64,000 bases of DNA from Pseudomonas proteolytica (GCF_007858275.1 NZ_VFEV01000013.1:62001-126000), one strand, 5' to 3'; numbered from the stretch's first letter, positions 17,509 to 25,263 are shown. Notes: generated from the sequence alone by a model not told the origin. Numbers and translations are program-made.

Positions 17509-18402
17509 TCAGGCCTGATTGAGCTGTGCTTTGAGTAAGTCGCGGAAGGTCTGGATCAACGGTTCGCGGCTGCGCCCACGGCGCATGATCAGCGAAAACG
17601 GCGCCTGGTAGCCAAAAGTCGCGGGCAGCAGCACCCGCAAGTCGCCCTTGTCAGCCCAGGCCTGGGCGTAGTGTTCGGGCAAGTAGCCGATGTAGGCACC
17701 GGACAGCACCAGGATCAACTGCGCTTCCATACTTTCTACCGTCGCGGCGCTGTGTTTGAAGCCGTGGCGCGCCAGTTCCGCCTGGCTCCAATACCCGCGC
17801 CCGACCATGCGTTGCTGGGTGATCACCTGTTCGGGGATGCGCCGCTCGCTGAACAGTGGATGGCGCGAACTGCAGTAAAGCCAGTGTTGCTCGCGGTACA
17901 ACGGCATGTAGATCAAGCCGCTCATGCGGTTGGAGAAGGCGCCGATGGCCAGGTCCAGGCGATTGTCCTGGACCCCGAGTTGCAGCTCGTAGGGGCTCAT
18001 GACCGACAAATGCAAATGCACGGCCGGGTGCTCAAGGCTGTAGGCGCCGATGACTTCGGCGAATGGCAGGGCCTTGTCGCTGACGGTGGAGTCGAGCACG
18101 CCCAGTTTGAGCGTGCCACGCAGCTCGCCTTTGAGCGCCGCCGCATACTGCTCGAAGCCCTCCAACTCGGCCAGCAGGCGCAAGGTTTCCTGATGAAACA
18201 GCTCACCCTTGCTGGTCAGGCTGAAACCGCCCCGCCCACGATGGCACAACACCAGGCCCAGGGCGCCTTCCAACTGGCTCATATAGGTACTGATGGCGGA
18301 CGTCGACAGGTTGAGTTCGTGCTGGGCACTGGCAAACCCTTGGTGGCGCACCACGCTGACGAAGATGCGCAACAGTTTCAGGTCGGGCAAGGCGCTGGCC
18401 AT
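17509..18402 (-). CDS. gbuR: LysR-family activator of guanidinobutyrase (GbuR-like)
   Basis: A 297-residue LysR regulator, start ATG 18400-18402 (MASALPDLKLLRIF) with GGAGG 5 nt upstream. The helix-turn-helix lies at about 18-60 (FASAQHELNLSTSAISTYMSQLE), with the effector-binding domain after about 90. It faces gbuA, the arrangement known in P. aeruginosa, where GbuR activates gbuA in response to 4-guanidinobutyrate. An in-frame extension to 18507 only translates the neighbouring REP repeat (LSGFSRASSLLQ) and should be ignored. A perfect inverted repeat at 18583-18606 is a candidate operator. Confidence 0.8.
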   Translation of the reverse strand: MASALPDLKLLRIFVSVVRHQGFASAQHELNLSTSAISTYMSQLEGALGLVLCHRGRGGFSLTSKGELFHQETLRLLAELEGFEQYAAALKGELRGTLKLGVLDSTVSDKALPFAEVIGAYSLEHPAVHLHLSVMSPYELQLGVQDNRLDLAIGAFSNRMSGLIYMPLYREQHWLYCSSRHPLFSERRIPEQVITQQRMVGRGYWSQAELARHGFKHSAATVESMEAQLILVLSGAYIGYLPEHYAQAWADKGDLRVLLPATFGYQAPFSLIMRRGRSREPLIQTFRDLLKAQLNQA

Positions 18403-18442
18403 GGAACCTCCAGGCAAAAAATCGGCTGACAGGCCCATTCCC

Positions 18443-18542
18443 TGTAGGAGCGAGCTTGCTCGCGAAAAACCTGAGAGCGCCGCGTACATTCTGAATGCCC
18501 GCGTCATCGTTAACGTTTTTCGCGAGCAAGCTCGCTCCTACA
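18443..18542. repeat. REP-like inverted repeat, 'tgtaggag' class
   Basis: The arm TGTAGGAGCGAGCTTGCTCG followed by CGAAAAACC pairs with TTTTTCGCGAGCAAGCTCGC and TCCTACA. It sits in the divergent gbuR-gbuA control region. Same class as 43320-43414 and the half copy at 60953-60993. Confidence 0.85.
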
Positions 18543-18582
18543 GGGAACAGGTTTTGCACACCGGTGGAGTCTACCCCAGGCA

Positions 18583-18606
18583 TTAGTTCAGAAAAATCTG
18601 AACTAA
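18583..18606. promoter_or_regulatory. Perfect inverted repeat, candidate GbuR operator
   Basis: TTAGTTCAGA-N4-TCTGAACTAA has two perfect 10-bp arms around an AAAA spacer. It lies about 84 bp upstream of gbuA and between the divergent regulator and its target, where LysR proteins usually bind. The link to GbuR is inference. Confidence 0.6.
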
Positions 18607-18689
18607 GTATTTTCCCGCAGCGATTCTTCCCGTGTCCGACATTTCGCAGAATCGGCCTCTGATAACCACAACAACGATGAGGCACTCCC

Positions 18690-19640
18690 GTGGACAAGAT
18701 CTTTCACCAACCACTGGGCGGCAACGAAATGCCGCGCTTTGCCGGCATCGCCACCATGATGCGCCTGCCCCACCTGCAAACCGCAGCCGGCCTGGATGCG
18801 GCCTTCGTCGGTGTGCCCCTGGATATTGGCACCTCGCTGCGCGCCGGGACCCGCTTCGGGCCCCGCGAAATCCGCGCCGAGTCGGTGATGATCCGCCCCT
18901 ACAACATGGCCACCGGCGCCGCACCGTTCGACTCGCTGTCAGTGGCCGACATCGGCGATGTGGCGATCAACACCTTCAACCTGCTGGACGCCGTGCGCAT
19001 CATCGAAGAATCCTACGATGAGATCCTCAAGCACGACGTGATCCCGCTGACCCTGGGCGGCGACCACACCATCACCCTGCCGATCCTGCGGGCGATCCAC
19101 AAGAAGCACGGCAAGGTCGGGCTGGTGCATATCGATGCCCACGCCGACGTCAATGACCATATGTTCGGCGAGAAAATCGCCCACGGCACCACCTTCCGCC
19201 GTGCCGTCGAAGAGGGCCTGCTCGATTGCGACCGCGTGGTGCAAATCGGCCTGCGCGCCCAGGGCTATACCGCCGAAGACTTCAACTGGAGCCGTAAACA
19301 GGGGTTCCGCGTGGTCCAGGCCGAAGAGTGCTGGCACCAGTCCCTCGCGCCGTTGATGGCCGAAGTCCGGGAAAAGGTCGGCGGCGGGCCGGTGTACCTG
19401 AGTTTCGACATCGACGGTATCGACCCGGCCTGGGCCCCCGGTACCGGCACCCCGGAAATCGGCGGGCTGACCACCATCCAGGCGATCGAGATTATCCGTG
19501 GCTGCCAGGGCCTGGAGCTGATTGGTTGTGACCTGGTGGAAGTTTCGCCGCCCTACGACACCACCGGCAACACCTCGTTGCTGGGCGCCAACCTGCTGTA
19601 CGAAATGCTCTGTGTGCTGCCTGGCGTCACGCACCGCTGA
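18690..19640 (+). CDS. gbuA: Guanidinobutyrase, ureohydrolase family
   Basis: A 316-residue manganese ureohydrolase expected to split 4-guanidinobutyrate into 4-aminobutyrate and urea, in the arginine/agmatine-related catabolic route. Metal-ligand motifs are present: GGDH (H126), HIDAHAD (D149, H151, D153) and SFDIDGIDP. The N-terminus MDKIFHQPLGGNEMPRFAGI and the whole frame closely match my memory of P. aeruginosa GbuA (about 319 residues) rather than GpuA or SpeB. The start codon is GTG after GAGGCACTCCC. The gene lies between GbuR and a sodium:solute symporter that may import the substrate. Agmatinase activity cannot be excluded from sequence alone. Confidence 0.85.
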   Translation: MDKIFHQPLGGNEMPRFAGIATMMRLPHLQTAAGLDAAFVGVPLDIGTSLRAGTRFGPREIRAESVMIRPYNMATGAAPFDSLSVADIGDVAINTFNLLDAVRIIEESYDEILKHDVIPLTLGGDHTITLPILRAIHKKHGKVGLVHIDAHADVNDHMFGEKIAHGTTFRRAVEEGLLDCDRVVQIGLRAQGYTAEDFNWSRKQGFRVVQAEECWHQSLAPLMAEVREKVGGGPVYLSFDIDGIDPAWAPGTGTPEIGGLTTIQAIEIIRGCQGLELIGCDLVEVSPPYDTTGNTSLLGANLLYEMLCVLPGVTHR

Positions 19641-19677
19641 TGTAGCGCGGGGCCATGTGTCCCGCGCCTGAACACCG

Positions 19678-19690
19678 ATAAAAATAATAA
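19678..19690 (+). promoter_or_regulatory. A-rich Hfq/Crc-type site before the symporter ribosome binding site
   Basis: ATAAAAATAATAA sits directly upstream of TTGGAG, the Shine-Dalgarno of the symporter. It reads as consecutive A-A-N triplets, the pattern bound by Hfq/Crc for catabolite repression in Pseudomonas. Regulation is inferred from position and pattern. Confidence 0.45.
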
Positions 19691-19706
19691 TTGGAGATTC
19701 GCCACC

Positions 19707-21089
19707 ATGGCTGTGGATCTATTCGTCGTACTTATCTACGCCGCCGGCATGCTCGTGCTCGGCTATTTGGGCATGCGCCGGGCCAAGACCCATGAAGACT
19801 ACCTGGTCGCCGGGCGCAACCTGGGGCCGACCCTGTACATGGGCACCATGGCAGCAACGGTACTCGGTGGCGCGTCCACCGTGGGCAGCGTGCGCCTGGG
19901 GTATGTCCACGGTATTTCCGGCTTCTGGCTCTGCGCAGCGCTGGGCGCGGGGATCATCGCGCTGAACCTGTTCCTCGCCAAGCCCTTGCTCAAGCTGAAA
20001 ATCTTCACCGTGACCCAGGTCCTGGAGCAGCGCTACAACCCCACGGCCCGCCAGGCCAGCGGGTTGATCATGCTGGCCTACGCGCTGATGCTGGCAGTGA
20101 CCTCGATCCTGGGGATCGGCACCGTATTGCAGGTGATGTTTGACCTGCCCTTCTGGGCCGCCATCCTGCTGGGCGGTGGCGTGGTGCTGGTGTATTCGAC
20201 CATCGGCGGCATGTGGTCACTGACCTTGACCGATATCGTGCAGTTCGTGATCAAGACCGTCGGCCTGATGTTTATCCTGCTGCCGATCTGCCTGTACCGC
20301 GTGGGCGGCTGGGATGAGCTGGTGGCCAAGCTGCCAGCGGCCAGTTTCAGCTTCACCAGCATCGGCTGGGACACCATCATCACCTACTTCATGATCTACT
20401 TTTTCGGCATCCTGATCGGCCAGGACATCTGGCAACGGGTCTTTACCGCCCGGGACGAAAAGGTCGCCAAGTATGCAGGCACTTTCGCCGGTTTCTACTG
20501 CATCCTCTACGGCCTGGCCTGTGCCCTGATCGGCATGGCCGCCCATGTGCTGATCCCGGACCTGGACAACGTCAACAACGCCTTCGCCGCCATCGTCAAA
20601 CTGTCGCTGCCCGATGGCCTGCGTGGCCTGGTGATCGCCGCGGCCCTGGCGGCCATGATGTCCACGGCCAGCGCCGGGCTGCTCGCCGCATCCACCGTGC
20701 TCACCGAAGACCTGCTGCCACGCCTGCGCGGCGGCAAACAGTCGAGCCTGAACATCAACCGCCTGTTCACCCTGCTGACCGGCATCGCCGTGCTGGCTAT
20801 CGCTTTGGTAGTAACCGATGTGATCAGTGCCTTGACCCTGGCCTATAACCTGCTGGTCGGCGGCATGTTGATCCCGTTGATCGGGGCGATCTACTGGAAA
20901 CGCGCGACCACTTCGGGCGCAATCAGCGCCATGGCACTGGGGTTTGCCACGTCGCTGGTGTTCATGATCAAGGATGGTCTGGAGGCAAACACACCGATCT
21001 ACTACAGCCTGGGCGTGAGTGTGGTGAGTTTTGTGCTGGTGAGCATGCTGTCGCGCCGGCCACAGGTCACGGTGGCCGACGCCGCTTGA
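19707..21089 (+). CDS. Sodium:solute symporter (SSS family), probable guanidino-compound uptake
   Basis: A 460-residue membrane protein with about 13 hydrophobic helices. The N-terminal RAKTHEDYLVAGRNLGPTLY followed by ATVLGGASTVGSVRLGY is the SSS core, seen also in PutP and PanF. It starts 66 bp after gbuA with GGAG before the ATG, so it is probably cotranscribed. A symporter of this type accompanies gbuA in P. aeruginosa. The substrate, perhaps 4-guanidinobutyrate, is inferred from context. No C-terminal signalling domain is present. Confidence 0.85.
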   Translation: MAVDLFVVLIYAAGMLVLGYLGMRRAKTHEDYLVAGRNLGPTLYMGTMAATVLGGASTVGSVRLGYVHGISGFWLCAALGAGIIALNLFLAKPLLKLKIFTVTQVLEQRYNPTARQASGLIMLAYALMLAVTSILGIGTVLQVMFDLPFWAAILLGGGVVLVYSTIGGMWSLTLTDIVQFVIKTVGLMFILLPICLYRVGGWDELVAKLPAASFSFTSIGWDTIITYFMIYFFGILIGQDIWQRVFTARDEKVAKYAGTFAGFYCILYGLACALIGMAAHVLIPDLDNVNNAFAAIVKLSLPDGLRGLVIAAALAAMMSTASAGLLAASTVLTEDLLPRLRGGKQSSLNINRLFTLLTGIAVLAIALVVTDVISALTLAYNLLVGGMLIPLIGAIYWKRATTSGAISAMALGFATSLVFMIKDGLEANTPIYYSLGVSVVSFVLVSMLSRRPQVTVADAA

Positions 21090-21136
21090 ATAAAGCTTTC
21101 TTCAGCGGGTGCGACGTCGGTGTCGCATCCGTTTTT

Positions 21137-21520
21137 TTAATCCCCGGGTTTTGCAAACAGGTCGCTGCACTCTTCACAAGTAAAGTACTGCTCTGCCGAC
21201 GGACACTGGACGACCCCAGTGGCTCCCGCCCTTACCTGCCACGTACAAACCTGCCCGTTGTACTTCAGACTGCCCTCCAAATAGCAAGGTGCCCACTCGT
21301 AACGGTCATGCAGGGTGCGGCTATCAATCTTCGACGCCCGTTGGAAAAACGCCCGCACACGGCTTGAGTCGAGCGGCACGTCAGAAGACCGGCAACTCTC
21401 GGGTTCCTGGGATTGGAAGCTGGAGATAACAATGCTTTCAAGGTCGGGCGTGTTGTGCAGATCCGTACATCCCGCAAGAACGAGTAATGCGCCAATCGGC
21501 CACACTTTGATCGTCATCAT
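21137..21520 (-). CDS. Small Cys-rich lipoprotein, candidate immunity partner of the upstream amidase
   Basis: A 127-residue protein with a lipobox LVLAGC (Cys at residue 18), so probably a membrane-anchored periplasmic lipoprotein. The mature part holds several cysteines (SCRS, APCYLE, VCTW, FTCEEC) suitable for disulfides. I recognise no named domain. ATG 21520 overlaps the TGA of the amidase gene (ATGA), so the two are coupled. An upstream in-frame GTG at 21526 and a second ATG at 21517 are alternatives. Placement next to a peptidoglycan amidase suggests a periplasmic inhibitor, but the protein could equally have an unrelated envelope role. Confidence 0.7.
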   Translation of the reverse strand: MMTIKVWPIGALLVLAGCTDLHNTPDLESIVISSFQSQEPESCRSSDVPLDSSRVRAFFQRASKIDSRTLHDRYEWAPCYLEGSLKYNGQVCTWQVRAGATGVVQCPSAEQYFTCEECSDLFAKPGD

Positions 21521-22119
21521 TCCCACACCGCACTACTGGCTTCACCTGGGTTTTTATAGGATATCTGCGGATGCCTGTAGACATCACCCGAGGATAGGTT
21601 GAAATGAACATACAACTCGTTAACGAGCCATTGAAGGGATTGGTTTTGGGCGGCGGTAACGCTCTCATACCGAGAGGTATCCAAGTGCTTGCCCACCAGT
21701 TCGATGCCAATAGAGTCGGAGTTCACGGGATAGCGTTCAGGATAGCTTTTGGCTCGCTCATGCGCGTCCAACGCCTTGATCTGCGCAGTCCACGATAACG
21801 TTTGAATGCGGGCCATCTGCGCGCTGTCACACGTTTTTTTATCAATCGCCAAGCACTTCGAGCGAATGAGTTTTCCAACGTGGTAACAGCGTTTTTTCAA
21901 ACTGGCCGTCTGGTAAACAAAACCATTTTTATCAATCAGAAAGTGCGCACCACTGCCTTTTGCGAGATAGCCATTGAACGTATGTTGCGCCGTCGGTGCA
22001 TCCGTCTGGTGGACAACTAAAGCCTGTACACCGTGCAAATCCCCATGCTCAATCGCGTTAAATCGACGCAGTATCACTTTGTCGGAGATCAGCATTCCAT
22101 CACTGTTAACAAACGACAT
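21517..22119 (-). CDS. N-acetylmuramoyl-L-alanine amidase (Amidase_2 family), candidate antibacterial effector
   Basis: A 200-residue zinc amidase expected to cut the bond between N-acetylmuramic acid and L-alanine in peptidoglycan. H37 (ALVVHQTD), E140 (SIGIELVG) and H183 (DVYRHPQISYKNP) fit the Amidase_2 ligand and catalytic pattern. ATG 22117-22119 follows AGGAAGGCAGGGGT; an upstream extension to 22233 has no such signal. There is no signal peptide, unlike recycling or division amidases that act in the periplasm, and the bases are A+T-richer than in neighbouring genes. Together with the coupled lipoprotein this resembles effector/immunity pairs such as type VI amidase effectors. AmpD-like cytoplasmic recycling is the main alternative. 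Confidence 0.8.
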   Translation of the reverse strand: MSFVNSDGMLISDKVILRRFNAIEHGDLHGVQALVVHQTDAPTAQHTFNGYLAKGSGAHFLIDKNGFVYQTASLKKRCYHVGKLIRSKCLAIDKKTCDSAQMARIQTLSWTAQIKALDAHERAKSYPERYPVNSDSIGIELVGKHLDTSRYESVTAAQNQSLQWLVNELYVHFNLSSGDVYRHPQISYKNPGEASSAVWE

Positions 22120-22375
22120 ACCCCTGCCTTCCTTCCTTGAAGAGAGCAGGAATATAAAACGTCCAAATATAGAAAAGGTCGAGGGAGCAGACAAAAGGAA
22201 ACGTCCGACCAGAATACTTCCATGATCAGACAAAGCGAGCGCAACTTAATTTAGGAACGTGGTCTTCGACTGGCGCGGTTCTATCACATACGAGCACGCG
22301 CCCATCCACTGTGTTCCTGGGAAAGCGTAACCAGTGATCGCGCCCAAACACTAATGCCTGAGCGCTTTTCCGGGC

Positions 22376-22498
22376 TTACCTGCGACGCGGGCGGCGCTGT
22401 TCGTCATCGGTGCGGATAGGCACCGGTTGCAGCGGTGGCTCGATCAAGCCGAGTGCGACGCCGAGGTCGTGCAGCCAGTTTTGCAGTTTTTCTTTCAT
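22376..22498 (-). CDS. PA1414-family small protein (40 residues)
   Basis: A 40-residue protein (MKEKLQNWLHDLGVALGLIE, then a proline-rich and basic tail ending RRPRRR). ATG 22496-22498 follows a strong AAAGGGGGCACC. The sequence, and its position next to a LysR gene and the gbu cluster, match the PA1413-PA1414...gbuA gene order that I remember from P. aeruginosa. There the PA1414 transcript is oxygen-responsive and overlaps the sRNA SicX. Function of the peptide is unknown. An ANR-like site lies about 117 bp upstream and the leader can form hairpins, so the transcript may also act as RNA. Confidence 0.65.
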   Translation of the reverse strand: MKEKLQNWLHDLGVALGLIEPPLQPVPIRTDDEQRRPRRR

Positions 22499-22502
22499 GG
22501 TG

Positions 22503-22547
22503 CCCCCTTTGAGGGTAGTGCCGAGCAGCTGGAATTCTGTGGCTGCT
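22503..22547 (-). other. Structured 5' leader of the PA1414-like gene
   Basis: On the minus strand AGCAGC-N12-GCTGCT (22524-22547) can form a stem. Just downstream CCCTC-AAA-GGGGG can pair so that the ribosome binding site is partly masked. The leader may therefore control translation, or belong to an sRNA transcript. Confidence 0.35.
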
Positions 22548-22613
22548 TCCTACAGATAGTAGTACTAAGTCCCACGCAATGCTTGCCTGAAACCGCAACG
22601 AACCATTACTGAA

Positions 22614-22627
22614 TTGATACAAATCCT
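22614..22627. promoter_or_regulatory. ANR/FNR-like box
   Basis: TTGATACAAATCCT matches the ANR/FNR consensus TTGAT-N4-ATCAA at 8 of 10 defined positions. It lies about 117 bp upstream of the PA1414-like start, within a region otherwise free of genes. A TACTAT -10-like hexamer on the minus strand lies at 22556-22561. Confidence 0.45.
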
Positions 22628-22637
22628 GACGATGCGG

Positions 22638-23537
22638 TCAGGCAATCGCTCGCGCCTCTTGTTCAGGCCGCGTCTTGCCCTGTTGCTGCAGGTCAATCCA
22701 CGCGTTGAGATTAGCCCCGAGCATGCCCTTGCGCCACATCAGCCAGGTGGTGGCGTGGGCAAACGGCTCGGCCAGGGGGTGGATCGAGACGCTGTGCTTG
22801 CCGGGCAGGCTGTCGAGCATCGATTCGGACATCAACGCCACCCCGGAACCGGCGATCACACACGCCAGCATGCCTTGATACGACTCGATCTCGATGGCCC
22901 GCCCCATGGCTACGCGGTCGTGGGAAAACCACGCTTCCAGGCGCGCCCGATACGAACAACTGCGTCGGAAGGTGAACACCGAGCGCCCGGCCACATCCTG
23001 CGGGCCGCGTACCGGCGGGTGGTCCGCCTCGCAGATCAGCAGCAAGCGCTCCTCGCACAACGGCACACCGTCCAGGGTCGCCAAGGTCAATGGGCCATCC
23101 ACCAGCGCTGCATCCAGACGCCCGGTGATCAGGCCTTCAAGCAGCTCACCGCTGGGCGCCGACTGCACTTGCAGGTTCACCATCGGGTAAGCCTTGTGAT
23201 ATTGCGCCAGCAGCTTCGGCAAATGGATCGCGGCGGTGCTGTACATGCTGCCCAGCACAAAGTCCCCGGCTGGTTGCCCGCCCTGTACGGCGCCGTGCGC
23301 TTCGTCGTGCAGCGCCAGAAGCCGCGTGCTGTAGTCGAGCAGCACCTTGCCAGCAGGCGACAATTGCAGGCGCTGGCGCTCGCGCACGAACAACTCGACA
23401 CCCAATTGCTCTTCCATTTGCTTGAGCCGGGTCGAGAGGTTCGACGGCACCCGGTGCAGGCGCTCTGCCGCACGGGTGATAGAGCCCTCTTCGGCCACAG
23501 CCTGGAAAATACGCAGTTGGCTGAACTCCACGACCAT
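22638..23537 (-). CDS. LysR-family transcriptional regulator (PA1413/PtxR-like)
   Basis: A 299-residue LysR protein. ATG 23535-23537 (MVVEFSQLRIFQAVAEEGSI) follows AAGGAGA; an upstream start at 23594 is weaker. The helix-turn-helix spans SITRAAERLHRVPSNLSTRLKQ. The effector domain contains GSMYSTAAIHLPKLLAQYHKAY and a family pattern (VIAGSGVALM). It is divergent from an MFS transporter, which it probably regulates, with a palindrome between the two. Its other neighbour is the PA1414-like gene, as in P. aeruginosa. Confidence 0.85.
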   Translation of the reverse strand: MVVEFSQLRIFQAVAEEGSITRAAERLHRVPSNLSTRLKQMEEQLGVELFVRERQRLQLSPAGKVLLDYSTRLLALHDEAHGAVQGGQPAGDFVLGSMYSTAAIHLPKLLAQYHKAYPMVNLQVQSAPSGELLEGLITGRLDAALVDGPLTLATLDGVPLCEERLLLICEADHPPVRGPQDVAGRSVFTFRRSCSYRARLEAWFSHDRVAMGRAIEIESYQGMLACVIAGSGVALMSESMLDSLPGKHSVSIHPLAEPFAHATTWLMWRKGMLGANLNAWIDLQQQGKTRPEQEARAIA

Positions 23538-23565
23538 TCTCCTTAACTGAACAAGTTGCTCAGTA

Positions 23566-23586
23566 TTATTCATTTTTACTGAATAA
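23566..23586. promoter_or_regulatory. Candidate LysR operator between regulator and MFS gene
   Basis: TTATTCA-N7-TGAATAA is a perfect inverted repeat. It contains the LysR core T-N11-A as TCA-N7-TGA. It lies 29 bp upstream of the LysR start and 48 bp upstream of the transporter start. Confidence 0.5.
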
Positions 23587-23633
23587 CAATCCACCTTAAC
23601 CTGGGGTCATCGCTTCTTGCAGGAATTTGCCCC

Positions 23634-24800
23634 ATGTCTCCCCTGATTCGCTTACTCGCCAGCTTTATCGCCCTGATGATGGCCATGGGCATTGGCCGCT
23701 TTGCCCTCACCCCGCAAATGCCACACTTGCTCAGCGAAGGGCAAATCGACCTGACCGAGGCCGGGCTGATCGCCGCAGCCAACTACCTGGGCTATTTCGT
23801 GGGGGCCGTGGACTCGATGTTCGCGCGCAGTCATCACCACATACGCGGGCGGCTGCTCGGCGGGTTGTGGTTGTGTGTGCTGCTGACCCTGGCATCGTTC
23901 TGGGCCAGCGGCTTCTGGTCGCACCTGATGTTGCGCTTTGGCACGGGCGTGGCCAGCGCCTGGGTGCTGGTGATGATTACCGGCCTGAGCCAACCCCTGG
24001 CGATTGCCGCCGGGCGCCCGCGATTCGGAGCATTGGTATTTGCCGGGCCTGGGCTGGGGATCCTGCTCACGGGATTGTTGGCATTGGGCTCGAACCTGCT
24101 GGGCGAGGATTCGGCGACGTTGTGGCTGGTGTATGGCGTGGTCGCCCTGGGCATGTTGCTGGTGATCCTGCCGTTACTGCCCCAGCCTGACAGAGGGCAG
24201 CCGCAGAGCAGCAGCGCCACTACCGGGAGCAATGGCAGCATCGCGCATCTGGGCTGGGTTTACCTGTTGTTTGGCTTGGGCTACATCATCCCCGCCACGT
24301 TCCTGTCACAAATGGCCAGCGCGCAGTTCAAGGGCGCCTGGCAGGCGGACCTGTTCTGGCCGTGCTTTGGCCTCGCGGCAGCCCTGGGTGTGTTGCTGGT
24401 CAGCCTGCGCAAGCCCAACCCCGACACTACACGCTATTGGTTGATGGCCACCCTATGGCTGCAAGCGGCCGGCGTCTTCGCTTGTTTGCTGGGCAATGGT
24501 GTGGGTTTGGCATTGGGCGTAGTGCTGTGCGGTCTGCCGTTCCTGGCGTGCATGCAACTGGTGATGCAGCGCCTGCGGGAAATCGCACCCCACGGTGCGC
24601 AACGCAGCACGGGGCTGCTGACGGCATGTTTTGCCCTGGGCCAGTTAAGTGGCCCACTGCTGGCCTCGTTGAGTAGCCACCTTAGCGGCGGCTTGCAGCC
24701 GGCGCTGATAGTGGCGGGCACCGGCCTGATACTGGCCGGTGCATTGCTGCTACGACCGGCCCCGGCACCGATTGATTGCCGGGCGCGGCTCAGCCCCTGA
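23634..24800 (+). CDS. YbfB/YjiJ-family MFS transporter
   Basis: A 388-residue major facilitator protein with about 12 membrane helices. The opening helix MMAMGIGRFALTPQMPHLL and ANYLGYFVGAVDSM are hallmarks of the YbfB/YjiJ group. The substrate is not known for the family as a whole. The gene is divergent from a LysR regulator. Its last 11 bases overlap the end of the convergent DUF2177 gene. Confidence 0.82.
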   Translation: MSPLIRLLASFIALMMAMGIGRFALTPQMPHLLSEGQIDLTEAGLIAAANYLGYFVGAVDSMFARSHHHIRGRLLGGLWLCVLLTLASFWASGFWSHLMLRFGTGVASAWVLVMITGLSQPLAIAAGRPRFGALVFAGPGLGILLTGLLALGSNLLGEDSATLWLVYGVVALGMLLVILPLLPQPDRGQPQSSSATTGSNGSIAHLGWVYLLFGLGYIIPATFLSQMASAQFKGAWQADLFWPCFGLAAALGVLLVSLRKPNPDTTRYWLMATLWLQAAGVFACLLGNGVGLALGVVLCGLPFLACMQLVMQRLREIAPHGAQRSTGLLTACFALGQLSGPLLASLSSHLSGGLQPALIVAGTGLILAGALLLRPAPAPIDCRARLSP

Positions 24801-25197
24801 CGCGGTGCGCCGCCCCGTACCCCAGCAAGCAGCACGCAGCCGTGAGGCAGGTGCCCCACGCCATGTCCATCAATGCCAGGCCCGCCGACCAGCCTTGCAA
24901 GGTCGCCCAGTTGCTCAGGTCATAGGTGCCATAGGCCACCAACCCGAGCAAGGCGCCCAGGCGGGCGGCCCGTTGCCAGCCACCACTGGCCAGCGCCGGC
25001 AGCACCACAAAAGCCACACAGCCGAATACATAAAGGAAGTAGAACAGTGCCGCCGGCAGCAATCGCGGTTGTTCAAGCATCAGCGGCCCCAGCAGGGCCT
25101 TGTAGGTCGACCCCATCAACACGCCAAGCCAGAGGCCATCGAGCACTAAAAAAGCCAATAACGTACCGAGGTAAGCAAACACGACTTTTTTGCCCAT
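24790..25197 (-). CDS. DUF2177-family membrane protein
   Basis: A 135-residue integral membrane protein with four hydrophobic segments, starting MGKKVVFAYLGTLLAFLVLDGLWLG. The pattern LDxxWLG near the N-terminus and GTYDLSNWATL in the third helix are typical of DUF2177 (DUF2177/COG4852-like). Function is unknown. The 3' end overlaps the convergent MFS gene by 11 bp. Confidence 0.75.
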   Translation of the reverse strand: MGKKVVFAYLGTLLAFLVLDGLWLGVLMGSTYKALLGPLMLEQPRLLPAALFYFLYVFGCVAFVVLPALASGGWQRAARLGALLGLVAYGTYDLSNWATLQGWSAGLALMDMAWGTCLTAACCLLGYGAAHRVRG

Positions 25198-25210
25198 GAC
25201 GACACCCTAC

Positions 25211-25247
25211 TGTAGGAGCCGGCATGCCGGCGATAGCGACTCCTACA
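25211..25247. repeat. Short inverted repeat, 'tgtaggag' class
   Basis: TGTAGGAG-CCGGCATGCCGG-CGATAGCGA-CTCCTACA. A minimal REP-like hairpin between the CvfB-like stop and the DUF2177 start, both on the minus strand. Confidence 0.7.
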
Positions 25248-25263
25248 CAAGAGCAGGTTGCAG

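Noticed and set aside
18403-18507. N-terminal extension of the gbuR frame.
   Set aside because: It is a translation of the REP repeat and the intergenic region; the normal LysR start with GGAGG is at 18402.
22404-22622. 72-codon minus-strand frame overlapping the PA1414-like gene.
   Set aside because: No ribosome binding site; the alternative 40-codon frame has a strong site and a known family pattern.
24739-25199. Plus-strand frames opposite the DUF2177 gene.
   Set aside because: The minus-strand frame encodes a typical four-helix membrane protein; the plus frames have no features.
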